DNA from: Tolypothrix sp. NIES-4075 | GTDB lineage: Bacteria > Cyanobacteriota > Cyanobacteriia > Cyanobacteriales > Nostocaceae | Reading direction: 5' to 3' | Assembly: GCF_002218085.1 (NCBI RefSeq) | Contig: NZ_BDUC01000013.1 | Span: forward strand, 1,669-65,668 | Length of the DNA: 64,000 nt | Shown here: in pieces, positions 17,626-27,500 of the stretch | Layout of the letters: each line of letters starts with the position of its first letter | How positions within the stretch are numbered: the stretch's first letter is position 1 | The notes under the pieces: generated by a model | The model's database searches: none | Told to the model about the DNA's origin: nothing | What the model saw: only the letters and a program-made list of their open reading frames with translations | Translations under genes and position numbers: made by a program

Positions 17626-18615
17626 TTAATTCTTTGTTTGAAGTAAGGCATCTGCGATCGCATTTGCAATGGGCAAGTCTAAATCTTTCTCTAGCATTCC
17701 CCATTCCCCCACAGGGTTGATTTCCAAAAAGACATATTCGCCTGATGGTGTGAGGATGAAATCTAATCCTCCAAATAATAGCCCAAATCTCCCCATAAAG
17801 GCTTTGAGACGACGAACTACTTCTTTAGGAAGTTGGTGGTGTTGCCATGCGCCAACCTCAACACCTGGTTTACGCCAATCAACTTTGGCTGCTGCATAGA
17901 CTTCTGCATTTAGCGCCCCGACAAATATATTACCATTTACATACACTACCCGTAATTCCTGTTGCTTTGGAATTTGCTCTTGAAAAACCATTGGGCAATA
18001 GCGCAGTGACTCAGCATCTTGCAAGTCTTCTTCTTTAACGATGCTGGTATACAGAAAAAATGAGGAGTTAGCTTCCATACTGCGGGAAAGAGGAGTTAAA
18101 AGCTTGCTCACCATTTTGCCGTTGACTTGTCCAAAAAACTCTCTGGCTGCTTGGGCCTTATTGGTGACAAGAGTTTTGGGAATGGTAAAACCTACTTCAG
18201 ATGCAATCCGTAGTTGACGCAGCTTGTTACTTGCATAATCTATCCGCTCTAGATCATCTATCCACTTAGTTTCCTTAAGGCTATCCCAAAAACCATCTAA
18301 AGTTGCTTTTGATTCTCTAATGCAAGCTTCTCGAAACTTTGGCGCTAATTCTTGACTTAGTTGTGGTTCCCAAATGCGGCGCATCCAGACAGCTTGCACC
18401 TGCTCTGTGGTAATAGAGTGGTCGTTATATTCTATAGTGTGGTAGCTTTTAGACTTGTCAAAATGTGCTGTTAATTGCACTTGGAGAGGAAACTTGTCAG
18501 TATCTAGACGAAATGGTTGCACCCCTTTTGTTGACAAGGCTTCTGCCACTCTATCTATAGTGAAAAAATCACTACTATGGGTGATTAATAAAACAACATC
18601 ACGAGACAGTTGCAT
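17626..18615 (-). CDS. mdnB: ATP-grasp ligase of microviridin maturation (lactam-forming type)
   Basis: A 329-residue ATP-grasp ligase. In known pathways this partner makes the Lys-to-acidic-residue amide after the esters are in place. Hallmarks of MdnB/MvdC are VVLLITHSSDFFTIDRVAEAL, PFRLDTDKFPLQVQL, AVWMRRIW, CPMVFQEQIPKQQELRVVYV and the metal-binding EYVFLEINPVGEW. The start ATG at 18615 is 288 nt downstream of the mdnA stop; a dispersed repeat and a decayed second core lie between. No GNAT acetyltransferase (mdnD) is seen in the window. Confidence 0.92.
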   Translation of the reverse strand: MQLSRDVVLLITHSSDFFTIDRVAEALSTKGVQPFRLDTDKFPLQVQLTAHFDKSKSYHTIEYNDHSITTEQVQAVWMRRIWEPQLSQELAPKFREACIRESKATLDGFWDSLKETKWIDDLERIDYASNKLRQLRIASEVGFTIPKTLVTNKAQAAREFFGQVNGKMVSKLLTPLSRSMEANSSFFLYTSIVKEEDLQDAESLRYCPMVFQEQIPKQQELRVVYVNGNIFVGALNAEVYAAAKVDWRKPGVEVGAWQHHQLPKEVVRRLKAFMGRFGLLFGGLDFILTPSGEYVFLEINPVGEWGMLEKDLDLPIANAIADALLQTKN

Positions 18616-18753
18616 AAAAAATCTTCTTTGAGAATTTTAGAAAGTGATATTAAGAAATACTAGATAGTTGCTTTTAAAAACCCTAAATTCTTGAAGAAGC
18701 CAGGGAGATGAGAAAAGCGATCGCCCCCATGTTATGGATAAGATAATATAAAA

Positions 18754-18787
18754 GCGATCGCCTACGGCGGGCGCTCTGCGCCATCGC
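18754..18787. repeat. HIP1-containing palindromic small dispersed repeat
   Basis: The stretch GCGATCGCCTACGGCGGGCG followed by CTCTGCGCCATCGC is a common type of cyanobacterial small dispersed repeat and can fold on itself. Related words occur at 1196-1227 and 57612-57636. It lies in the leader of mdnB and could form a hairpin that affects ligase expression. Confidence 0.6.
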
Positions 18788-18850
18788 GTTTACAAGAGTA
18801 GTTTTTAGTTATTTGATAACTGTTACTCCCTGAAATACTGATGAAACCAA

Positions 18851-18883
18851 TTACAAGGTATCTTCCAGATCGGAAAGGTACTT
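18851..18883 (-). pseudogene. Decayed second microviridin core
   Basis: On the minus strand, 20 nt after the mdnA stop, codons read K-Y-L-S-D-L-E-D-T-L then TAA. They align codon for codon with the end of the mdnA core (K-F-P-S-D-L-E-D-K, stop), with a Pro-to-Leu change (CCT versus CTT). Upstream of the Lys the frame meets a TGA. No leader or start is linked to it and the frame differs from mdnA. It looks like a duplicated core that has lost its leader connection. Confidence 0.5.
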
Positions 18884-18902
18884 TCAGATGCAGAATACTA
18901 CA

Positions 18903-19037
18903 TTATTTGTCTTCCAAATCTGAAGGAAACTTGTAAGTCCAAGGAACATCTGTTCCTTCAGTAGTTTGCTCTTCCAAGAAACGCGCAAAAAATGGCACCG
19001 CTACGACATCCACTGTTTTGACTGTGTTTGTAGACAT
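18903..19037 (-). CDS. mdnA: Microviridin precursor peptide (44 aa)
   Basis: Ribosomally made precursor of a tricyclic protease-inhibitor peptide. The leader contains the recognition helix PFFARFLEEQ (residues 15-24). The core carries T34-Y-K36-F-P-S39-D40-L-E42-D43-K44, matching the microviridin pattern TxKxPSDxE[DE]. By analogy the bonds would be T34-D40 and S39-E42 esters and a K36-D43 lactam. Position 43 is Asp where Glu is usual. I chose the ATG at 19035-19037 because AAGGA lies 7 nt upstream; 22 extra in-frame codons before it are AT-rich and unlike a leader. It is transcribed first in the mdnA-mdnB-mdnC order. Confidence 0.92.
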   Translation of the reverse strand: MSTNTVKTVDVVAVPFFARFLEEQTTEGTDVPWTYKFPSDLEDK

Positions 19038-19104
19038 AGAGTTTTCCTTAAAGGAAATTATTTTTGCAACTACAGATATATCAGTAATTAAATATATGTT
19101 CAAG

Positions 19105-19167
19105 GTCAGTTAAGACAGTTAAGAATTAATGTACTTGAGAAAGTTAAGAAAGTTAAGAAAGTTAAGC
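19105..19167. promoter_or_regulatory. Tandem 9-nt repeats upstream of mdnA
   Basis: Two units of CAGTTAAGA (19107-19124) and three of AAGTTAAG(A) (19141-19167) lie 70-130 nt upstream of the mdnA start. The 9-nt period differs from the 11-nt period of PHO boxes. Similar arrays occur at 53141-53219, 53872-53900 and 57952-58003. They are candidate operator or bent-DNA sites; the binding protein is unknown. Confidence 0.5.
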
Positions 19168-19428
19168 GGATAATCAACAAAAATAATTTAATAATTATTA
19201 ATATTAAGTAATCAATCTCAAGCTATAGGATTCATATTTGATTTAGTAAAAAATTATCAGTAACGCGGCATTACAAACTTGTGATGCCGTACTCTCGCTG
19301 CTAACACAACGGCAATAAAGCGGGAGGAACATCCACACCACTTTTTGCCTTCCCTACGTCTATTTCAAAAATCAAATACTAGTCTTATATAACAATTTTA
19401 TTTGATTTAAATTATTCATGAACAACAA

Positions 19429-19459
19429 GATTCCCGACTTTTTTAAAAAGTCGGGAATC
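19429..19459 (-). terminator. Strong hairpin terminator after the exporter gene
   Basis: A perfect inverted repeat, GATTCCCGACTTTTT then AAAAAGTCGGGAATC, with almost no loop, lies 63 nt beyond the stop of the exporter gene at 19522. It would close the NRPS/PKS operon and insulate it from mdnA. Confidence 0.7.
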
Positions 19460-19521
19460 TGAGCAAGCGGGATTTTTACTAATCAAAATAGAAAACTATT
19501 CTTTCATAGGCGATAATTTCG

Positions 19522-21513
19522 CTAAACTCTCAACCATTTCAACACACTAGGGTTTTTGTCATAGCGGTATGTCAAGCCGTCCTTAGTAGTGATAGAATCT
19601 CCTTTGCTTGCCTTACTTCTAACAGTGCTAATAGAATAGTTAGTTAATTCACTTATTGCCTTATGGGAAAGCCCTTCGCTTGTGATTGTTTGTGTCAATA
19701 TTTGTGATTTACTTTGCGACTCATTATTGGGCGGGCTTTGAATATTTATTGTTTTTTGATTTCGATAATCTTGTATTGTCAAAAGTTGCCAACTAGAATC
19801 TTGTGAAAGTTCTAAAACCCATTGATGATAATTAAATAGACTTTCTCTATGTCCAACACTAATAAATGTTGTTTTCGTTGATTGTAACTGTTGATATAAA
19901 CTTCCTTCATTTTTTAAATCCAAGGCGCTTGTTGCTTCATCTAATATTGTGAACCTGGGGTGAGTAACTAATAATCGTGCGAAAGCAAGGCGTTGTTGTT
20001 CTCCCAATGACAAGATATTCTCCCAAGGAACTTCTGTATCAAAGCCTTCAATTCGACTGAGCAAATTTTGTAGATTAACTTGTTGCAAAACTTCTTTAAG
20101 TTGTGCGTCGGTCATTTGATGATTAGTTCTAGGATAGAGTAACTGTTCGCGCAAAGTTCCTAAGATGATGTAAGGACGTTGGGGTAAAAACAATACTTCT
20201 TCCAGGGGAGGACGTACTACACGACCAGTTCCCGCATTCCACAAACCTGCGATCGCTCTCAACAGAGAACTCTTACCTCGACCACTCGGCCCAACAATTA
20301 ATAAACCCTCTCCAGACTGAACGGACAATGACAACTCTTCAACAATCACCTGCTCATAGTTAGGAGTTTGTAAGGTGACGTTCTCGAAAGCAAAGTGATT
20401 TTCTTCTATTGTTTTAATAGTACTAACATCTTCGGGTTGTTTAGTCACTGTTTCTAACACATCTGAAAACTCAGATAAACGCTCAACATAACTAGAAAAT
20501 CTACCCGAAGTTCCAAATTCATTGATTAATTCTCCCAAAGCATTAGCAAACATATAGCAAGCTAAAGCGGCTTGATTAAGTTCTCCAAATCCGATTTCAC
20601 CTTTAGAGGTTAAAGGCCCAAATACAAGAAACGGAAAGATTTGGATGGCAGCCTGATAGCCTCTATTAAAAATATCTTTATTTTTTTCCCAATCAATCTT
20701 GTTTTTAGCACTTTTAATCACATTAAGAAATCTACGTTGAATAATACGTAATTCTTGGTTTTCTCCCTGAAAGAAAGCTATTGATTCAGCGTGATTCCGA
20801 ACATGAGTCAGTGCATAACTGTAGTCAGCTTTCGATTCAAGTTCTTCTTGATTAATCTTATTTAATTGTTGACCTAAGTAGACAGCAACCAGATTACCTA
20901 TGATTGTATAAATAATTAAAATAATTGCAACTTGCTGAGAAATTGACCAAATAATCGTTAAAAAAGCTGCCATTTCCAGAATTTTTTCGATAAAAATAGC
21001 TGAAAAACTGAGGGCACTAGTGGGAATGGGTTCGATTTCTTGAGCTAAACGCTGATCTGGATTGTCAACCTCAGATTTAAAGTTAATTTTATAATAGGCT
21101 CGACTGTTTAAATATTTTGATAAAATTCGATTATTTAGCCATTGATACCAATCGAGAGCAATTTGTTTTCTGACAAATTTAGTAAACCCTATCAAGAGTG
21201 TCATCAATACCAAAGTTAAACCATAAAGCCATAAAGTATCAAAAAATTTGGAAAGATCCTTATCTGTGATGATGGTATCAAGTAAATAACGATTAATAAA
21301 GCTATTATAAACAGTTATACTTACGAGTGCAATTATTAAAAAGACCAACAGAAAGAGCATTCCCCAGGCACGAATTACGTCTGAAAACGCTCTTTCACCT
21401 GGGTTAGTTGGATACCAGTAAGGTGCGGCGATCGCTTTTACATTTTCCCAAAATTGAGTAAAAGCTGAATAACTATTCTTATAAGATTTATTTTGAACTA
21501 CTTGAGTTGTCAT
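19522..21513 (-). CDS. ABC exporter, SbmA/YddA type, last gene of the NRPS/PKS operon
   Basis: A 663-residue paralogue of the exporter at 11380-13386, closely similar over its whole length. It has membrane helices in residues 30-340 with DNPDQRLAQEIEPI, Walker A GPSGRGKSS, signature LSLGEQQR, Walker B FTILDEATSALD and the H-loop VGHRES. The same extra C-terminal domain is present (GLSHKAISELTNYSISTVRS to KNPSVLKWL). It starts 75 nt after the thioesterase-bearing NRPS and is followed by a strong terminator, so it is most likely the exporter of the NRPS/PKS product. Microviridin clusters also encode an ABC exporter, so shared duty is possible. Confidence 0.87.
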   Translation of the reverse strand: MTTQVVQNKSYKNSYSAFTQFWENVKAIAAPYWYPTNPGERAFSDVIRAWGMLFLLVFLIIALVSITVYNSFINRYLLDTIITDKDLSKFFDTLWLYGLTLVLMTLLIGFTKFVRKQIALDWYQWLNNRILSKYLNSRAYYKINFKSEVDNPDQRLAQEIEPIPTSALSFSAIFIEKILEMAAFLTIIWSISQQVAIILIIYTIIGNLVAVYLGQQLNKINQEELESKADYSYALTHVRNHAESIAFFQGENQELRIIQRRFLNVIKSAKNKIDWEKNKDIFNRGYQAAIQIFPFLVFGPLTSKGEIGFGELNQAALACYMFANALGELINEFGTSGRFSSYVERLSEFSDVLETVTKQPEDVSTIKTIEENHFAFENVTLQTPNYEQVIVEELSLSVQSGEGLLIVGPSGRGKSSLLRAIAGLWNAGTGRVVRPPLEEVLFLPQRPYIILGTLREQLLYPRTNHQMTDAQLKEVLQQVNLQNLLSRIEGFDTEVPWENILSLGEQQRLAFARLLVTHPRFTILDEATSALDLKNEGSLYQQLQSTKTTFISVGHRESLFNYHQWVLELSQDSSWQLLTIQDYRNQKTINIQSPPNNESQSKSQILTQTITSEGLSHKAISELTNYSISTVRSKASKGDSITTKDGLTYRYDKNPSVLKWLRV

Positions 21514-21587
21514 ATTATATAAATCAACTAAGATTTTGGGTGGTAAATCATAAATACTGAATGGAGTTTTTCACCCAGTATTCAGAA

Positions 21588-24500
21588 CTATCTTTGTCCT
21601 GAAATATTTGCTTGTGCTTGCTCTATGCACACTTTAAAGCATTCGGCTAAACTCTGAACATGGGGTGGATTCATCATCGTAACATGATTACCTGGAGCAA
21701 AATGGATATCTACGGGTTCAGTAGAAAACTTGCTCCAACCCAAGGCTGAATCCTGCAAAATCTGAGAATGTAATTCACTATCGGGTTGTTCAATAGCAGT
21801 CTCACTAGCACGTAACAGCGCAATTCGGGTGGGATAGACTCGTTGTGGTACATAATTGACTAGAGAGTTAGCTTTGAGAATTTGCATCATATTATTTAGC
21901 TGTGTAATTTCAGCATCGGGAGGCAGTATATCAACCATTTTTAAACGCTGTAGAACATATTTTAGTTGCTCCTCCCAAACTAAAGATTGCAGAATATCGT
22001 CAGAAATATCTAGGTTTTTTGCGAAAACCATTTCTGTGGCGCGGGCAAATTCAGCTAACCATTTAGTATCATCCCAGTCAATACCTATTAGCTTTTCTCG
22101 ATCGGACGGGGCTTTACTATCAATAATGGCGACTAAAGCGACTTTATGGCCTTTGTGAATCAACTGCTGCGCCATTTCAAAAGCTACTTTACCTCCGAAA
22201 GAATGCCCTGCTAAAAAATATGGGCCCTGTGGTTGAACAACTTCTAATTCTTGAATATACTGGGCAGCTATATCTTCAACTTGGGTAATTGCTTCTAACT
22301 CTCCAGAAAGATTATTTGCTTGGAAACTGTAGAATGGCTGGTCTGAACCTAAACAACGCGCTAAGTTAGACAAATAGAAAGGAGTCCCACCAGCTCCAGG
22401 AAGGCAAAATAAAGGTGGCTTAGAACCATTTGGTTGAATAGCTATCAAACAAGATGAATTTAAGCAATCCGAATCTTGCTGTACAATTATCGCCAACTGT
22501 TCAATAGTTGGATTTTGGAAGAAAGTTGCTATAGAAATATCTTTACCAAACTGTTGTTTAATTTGAGCCATTAAGTAAGGAGCTAAAAGAGAATGTCCGC
22601 CAAGGTCAAAAAAGTTATCTTTTACTCCTAACTCGTCAACTTTCAAAATCTCTGACCAAATTTGCGTTAGTTGCAGTTCTAATTGGTTACGAGGTGCAAC
22701 AAATTTTTCTGAGTTGCTGGTAGTAGAAGGTGTAGGTAAAGCACGACGATCAACCTTACCGTTAGAAGTTAGAGGTAAAGATTCTAACACTATAAAAGCA
22801 CTGGGAATCATGTACTCTGGTAGCTTGACCTTGAGAAACTGACGCAGTTGTGCAGCTGTGAGAGATTGTACCTGATTCGACACCACATAAGCAACAAGAC
22901 GTTTATCCTCAGGTTCATCCTCGCGCACCACTACCACGCTTTCCCAAATATCAGGATGAGTTGCTAATAACGCCTCAATTTCTCCCAACTCAATACGGAA
23001 ACCACGAATTTTAACTTGATGGTCTATGCGTCCTAAATACTCTAACTCGCCATTAGGTAAATAACGTGCTAAATCCCCTGTTTTATATAGTTTTGAGTTG
23101 TGGTTAAAGGGATTAAAAATAAATTTTTGTGCTGTCAGATCGGAACGATTTAAATAACCTCTTGTCACTCCAGCACCACCGACATACATCTCACCGGGAA
23201 CGCCTAGAGGGACTGGTTGTTGATATTCATCCAGCACATACACCTGTAAATCGGGTATGGGACGACCGATAACGCTGGCTGTACTATGTAAATCAGCTTT
23301 ACTCAAAGGACGATAGGTAACGTGTACGGTGGTTTCTGTAATTCCGTACATATTTAGTAACTGAGGTAATTTATCGCCGTGTCTTTCAAACCAAGGTTGT
23401 AAACTCTGAATTTCTAATGCTTCTCCACCGAAAATGACTAAGCGTAAGTTTAATTCCCTAGCAGTTACACTTGACTGTTCTGCTTGAATTAATTGGCGGA
23501 ATGCTGATGGTGTTTGGTTGAGAACTGTGACTTGTTGAGTAACTAATAATTGGTAGAATAATTCGGGCGATCGCGTCACTAAATAAGGTACTATTACCAA
23601 TCGTCCACCATACAGTAATGCACCCCAAATTTCCCACACGGAAAAGTCGAATGCATAAGAGTGGAACATTGTCCACACATCATCACAATTGAATTTATAC
23701 CAAGCGTCTGTAGCTGCAAACAGACGCACTACGTTTGAGTGATTGACTAATGTGCCTTTGGGTTGACCTGTTGAACCTGATGTGTAGATGATGTAGGCTA
23801 AGTTGTCGGTTGTGCAGTCAGTTACAGGATTATCTTGACTTTCTCTAGATATGTGTTTCCAGTCTGTATCTAAGCAGATGACTTTGGCTGTATGTTCTGG
23901 CAGGGCATTGAGTAGTTTTTCTTGAGTCAATAGTACTTGTAGCTGTGAATCATCTAGCATATATGCTAGGCGATCGCTAGGGTAGTCTGGATCTAATGGT
24001 ACGTAAGCTCCCCCTGCTTTGATTATGCCTAGTAGTCCTACTAGCATTTCTATTGACCGTTCTACGCACAAGCCTACTAGGGTATCTGGTTTGACTCCCA
24101 AGGTTTGCAAGTGATGTGCTAGTTGGTTGGCGCGAGTGTTTAATTGTTTGTATGTTAGAGACGCAACATGTTGCGTCTGTACATCTTCATACACTACGGC
24201 TACTGCATCGGGGGTGCGCTGAACCTGCTCCTCAAATAATTGATGGATACATTTATCAGTAGGATATTTGGTTTGGATGTTGTTCCATTCAACTAATAAC
24301 TGTTGTTGCTCAGGTTGAGTCAGTAAAGGTAATTGGAAAATTAGCTTTTCTGGGTTGGCAATTATTCCTTCTAGTAATGTTTGGAAATGTCCCAATATTC
24401 GAGTAATTATTACATCATCAAATCGGCTAGTGTCATAGCTAATCTTCACTGACAATTGCTCGCGAGGGACAGCAACTACAGTCAGAGGATAATTAGTTTG

Positions 24501-27500
24501 TTCAACAGCGCGAACATTATCTATAGAGAAACTATAATTTTGCGATTGCGCCGCAGACGCAGCATCAACTGGATAATTCTCGAAGACTACAATGCTCTCA
24601 AACAAAGACTTTCCTCTGGGTACTTCGCTCCAACCTTGAATGTCTACCAATGAGCTATAGGAAAATTGCTCAGATTCAACTTGTTGCGCTTGTAAATCCT
24701 TCAACAAATCCAGCACTTTAGTCTCTGGTGAAACTTGAACTCGCACTGGCAATGTGTTGATAAATAATCCCACCATTGACTCTACACCAGTAAGAGCAGG
24801 CGGACGACCGGAAACAGTAGCACCAAAAACTACATCTTTTTCTTGGCTGTAACGATACAGCAACATTGCCCAAGTCGCTTGCACCAGATTATTCATTGTC
24901 AACTGATACTGTCTGGTAAATGTTTGTAGGGCTATTGTTGTTTGTGATGTAAGTTGGATTTGTTTTTCACTGTAACTAGATTTCTCTTGTTGACGATTTG
25001 ATAATGGTTTATCCACTGTTAAAGGAGTGGGTGCTATAAAACCTTTGAGTTTTTCTCGCCAAAATTCTTCAGCTAGAGTTAAGTCTTGTTTTTGTAACCA
25101 AGCAATGTAGTCACGGTAGTTTCTAGTTGGTGTTTCAGGTAATTTTTCACTCTGACAAATTGCTTGATAAGACTGTAACAAATCTTGGAAAACCAAAGGT
25201 AATGACCAGCCATCAAGCAATATATGATGAGAACTCCATACAAACTGATATTTATCAGCACCTAATTGAATTAGATTCAGACGCATTAATGGTGCTTGAG
25301 ACAATTGCAAGCCTTGTTGCTGCTGCGACTGCAAGAAAATCTGTAATTGCTGTTGCTGTTGTTGTGTAGATAGGTCTCGCCAGTCATGGATTTTTACAGG
25401 AATTTTTACTTGCCGATATACTACTTGAAGTGGCTGTTGCTCATTTTTCCAAACAAAACCAGTCCGGAAAACCGAATATTTTGCTATTACTTGCTGCCAA
25501 GCTTTCTCAAAGGCAATTACGTCTATTTTTCCTGACAACGAAAAACTTAGATTTTCAAAATAGACTCCTGAATCTGGGGCATACAAACTCTCAAACAGCA
25601 TACCCTGTTGCATCGGAGAAAGCGGATAAATATCTTCAATATTTTGCCAATTATCTTGATTTTTTAAATCAGTTAAAATTCGCTCTAATTCTCGTTGCTC
25701 AAGTTTAATCAATGGAAAATCTGAAGGTGTGTAACCACGATTTTCTGGTGCTAAACAATGCTCAATTAATTCTCGTAAGATGTTAACAAATTCTTGTGCT
25801 AACTTCTCAATTGTGTTGTGCTTATGGATATTTGTGCTGTAACTCCAATTGATTTGCAAACGTTTTTCAATAATAATGCTGTTGATATCTAAAAGATGAG
25901 AGCGATCGCTTTGCAAACTTTGGTTATTTCCAACAGGCTCACTAGCTGGCTGTAGCCAAGCGGATGTATTTAGGAGTTGGTCGAATTGTCCTAAATAATT
26001 GAAGCTGATTTGCGCTGGTGGTAACGCCTGTAATTTAGCCGTAATTTCTGTATTTTGGCTCAAATAACGCAATAAACCATAGCCAATTCCTTTATTGGGT
26101 ATAGCCCGCAGTTGTTCCTTAACAGATTTTAAAGCATCCGCGAGGTTTTCTGTTGCTCCCAGTTCTAAAAGTACAGGGAAAATGGTTGTAAACCATCCGA
26201 CAGTACGCGATAAATCTACACCATCAACAATATCTTCCCGTCCATGACCTTCTAAGTTGAACAGCACAGAGTTAAAATTCGTCCATCTGCTCAAAACCAA
26301 GGCTAAAGCAGTTAATAGCACATCGTTAATCTGAGTATTGTAAGCTTTCGGCACATCTTGCAGTAAAGCGCGAGTTTCTTCCTCAGTTAAGGAAACTAAT
26401 ACTGTATTGGCAGATGCAACCGTATTCGCTCCTGCTGTAAAATCAACTGGGATAGAAGGAACTGCGGCGCGAGATTCATTTAGCCAATAAGTTAGCTCAG
26501 ATTTGAGCGTTTCTGACTGTGCGTATTCTGTTAATTTATAAGACCACTCTTTAAAAGAAGTTGTTTTAGCAGGAAGGGCGATCGCTTTACCTTGAGCAAC
26601 TTGCTGGTAAGCTGTTTGCAAATCCTCTAATAAAATCCGCCAAGAAACACCATCAACTACCAAGTGGTGGATAACAATGAGTAATCGCGCTCTTTTGTTA
26701 ATACCCAGACAGAAAAAGGCAACTTGTACTAACTTTTCTGATAGGTTCAAACTTGCCTGTAAGGAATTTGCTTGAGCTTCGATAGCTGCTTTTTGCTCAT
26801 TATCTGGAAGTGTAGATAAGTCTAGTTTAAAGAAAGCAATATTATAAGGTTGGGAGTGAATTTGTTCCCAAGTCGATTCAGACTGTGTAAACCGTAAGCG
26901 CAACGCATCGTGATGTACGAGTAATTGCTGTAATGCTTGCTTTAATAACTCTGGCTTAGTGTCAGAGGGGACAGAGAGCAAAAACGTTTGATTAAAGTGA
27001 TGATGATTTGAGAAATTTTGCTCAAAAAACCAGTGCTGAATCGGCGTTAGCGGTAATGTTCCCGTAACTAAACCTTGTTCTGCGGCGATCGCCTTGATTG
27101 TACCTGCTACTGCTGCCAACTGAGCGATCGTTTGATTGCCAAACAGTTGCTTGAGAGTCAATTGCAGTCCACCTTGCTTGGCTTTTGCCAGAATTTGGAT
27201 ACTGAGAATAGAATCTCCGCCGAGTTCAAAGAAGTTATCATTAATACCGACTTGCTCTACTCTCAGAACTTCTGCCCAAATCTGCGCTAATGTTTCTTCA
27301 ATTTGGTTGCGTGGAGCGACAAAACTGGCTTCTAATCCTTCACGAGTATCTGGTGCAGGCAAAGCACGACGGTCAACTTTGCCATTGGGAGTCAAAGGTA
27401 AAGACTCTAGCAGTACAAAAGCATGAGGAATCATGTATTGTGGCAGTTGACTAGAAAGGAGCGATCGCAACTGGTTAATTGTAGGTAGATGCTGTGGGTT

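Noticed and set aside
19105..19167. Array considered as a phosphate (PHO) box
   Set aside because: Core TTAA-type words fit, but the repeat period is 9 nt and not the 11 nt of known PHO boxes; no phosphate gene nearby.
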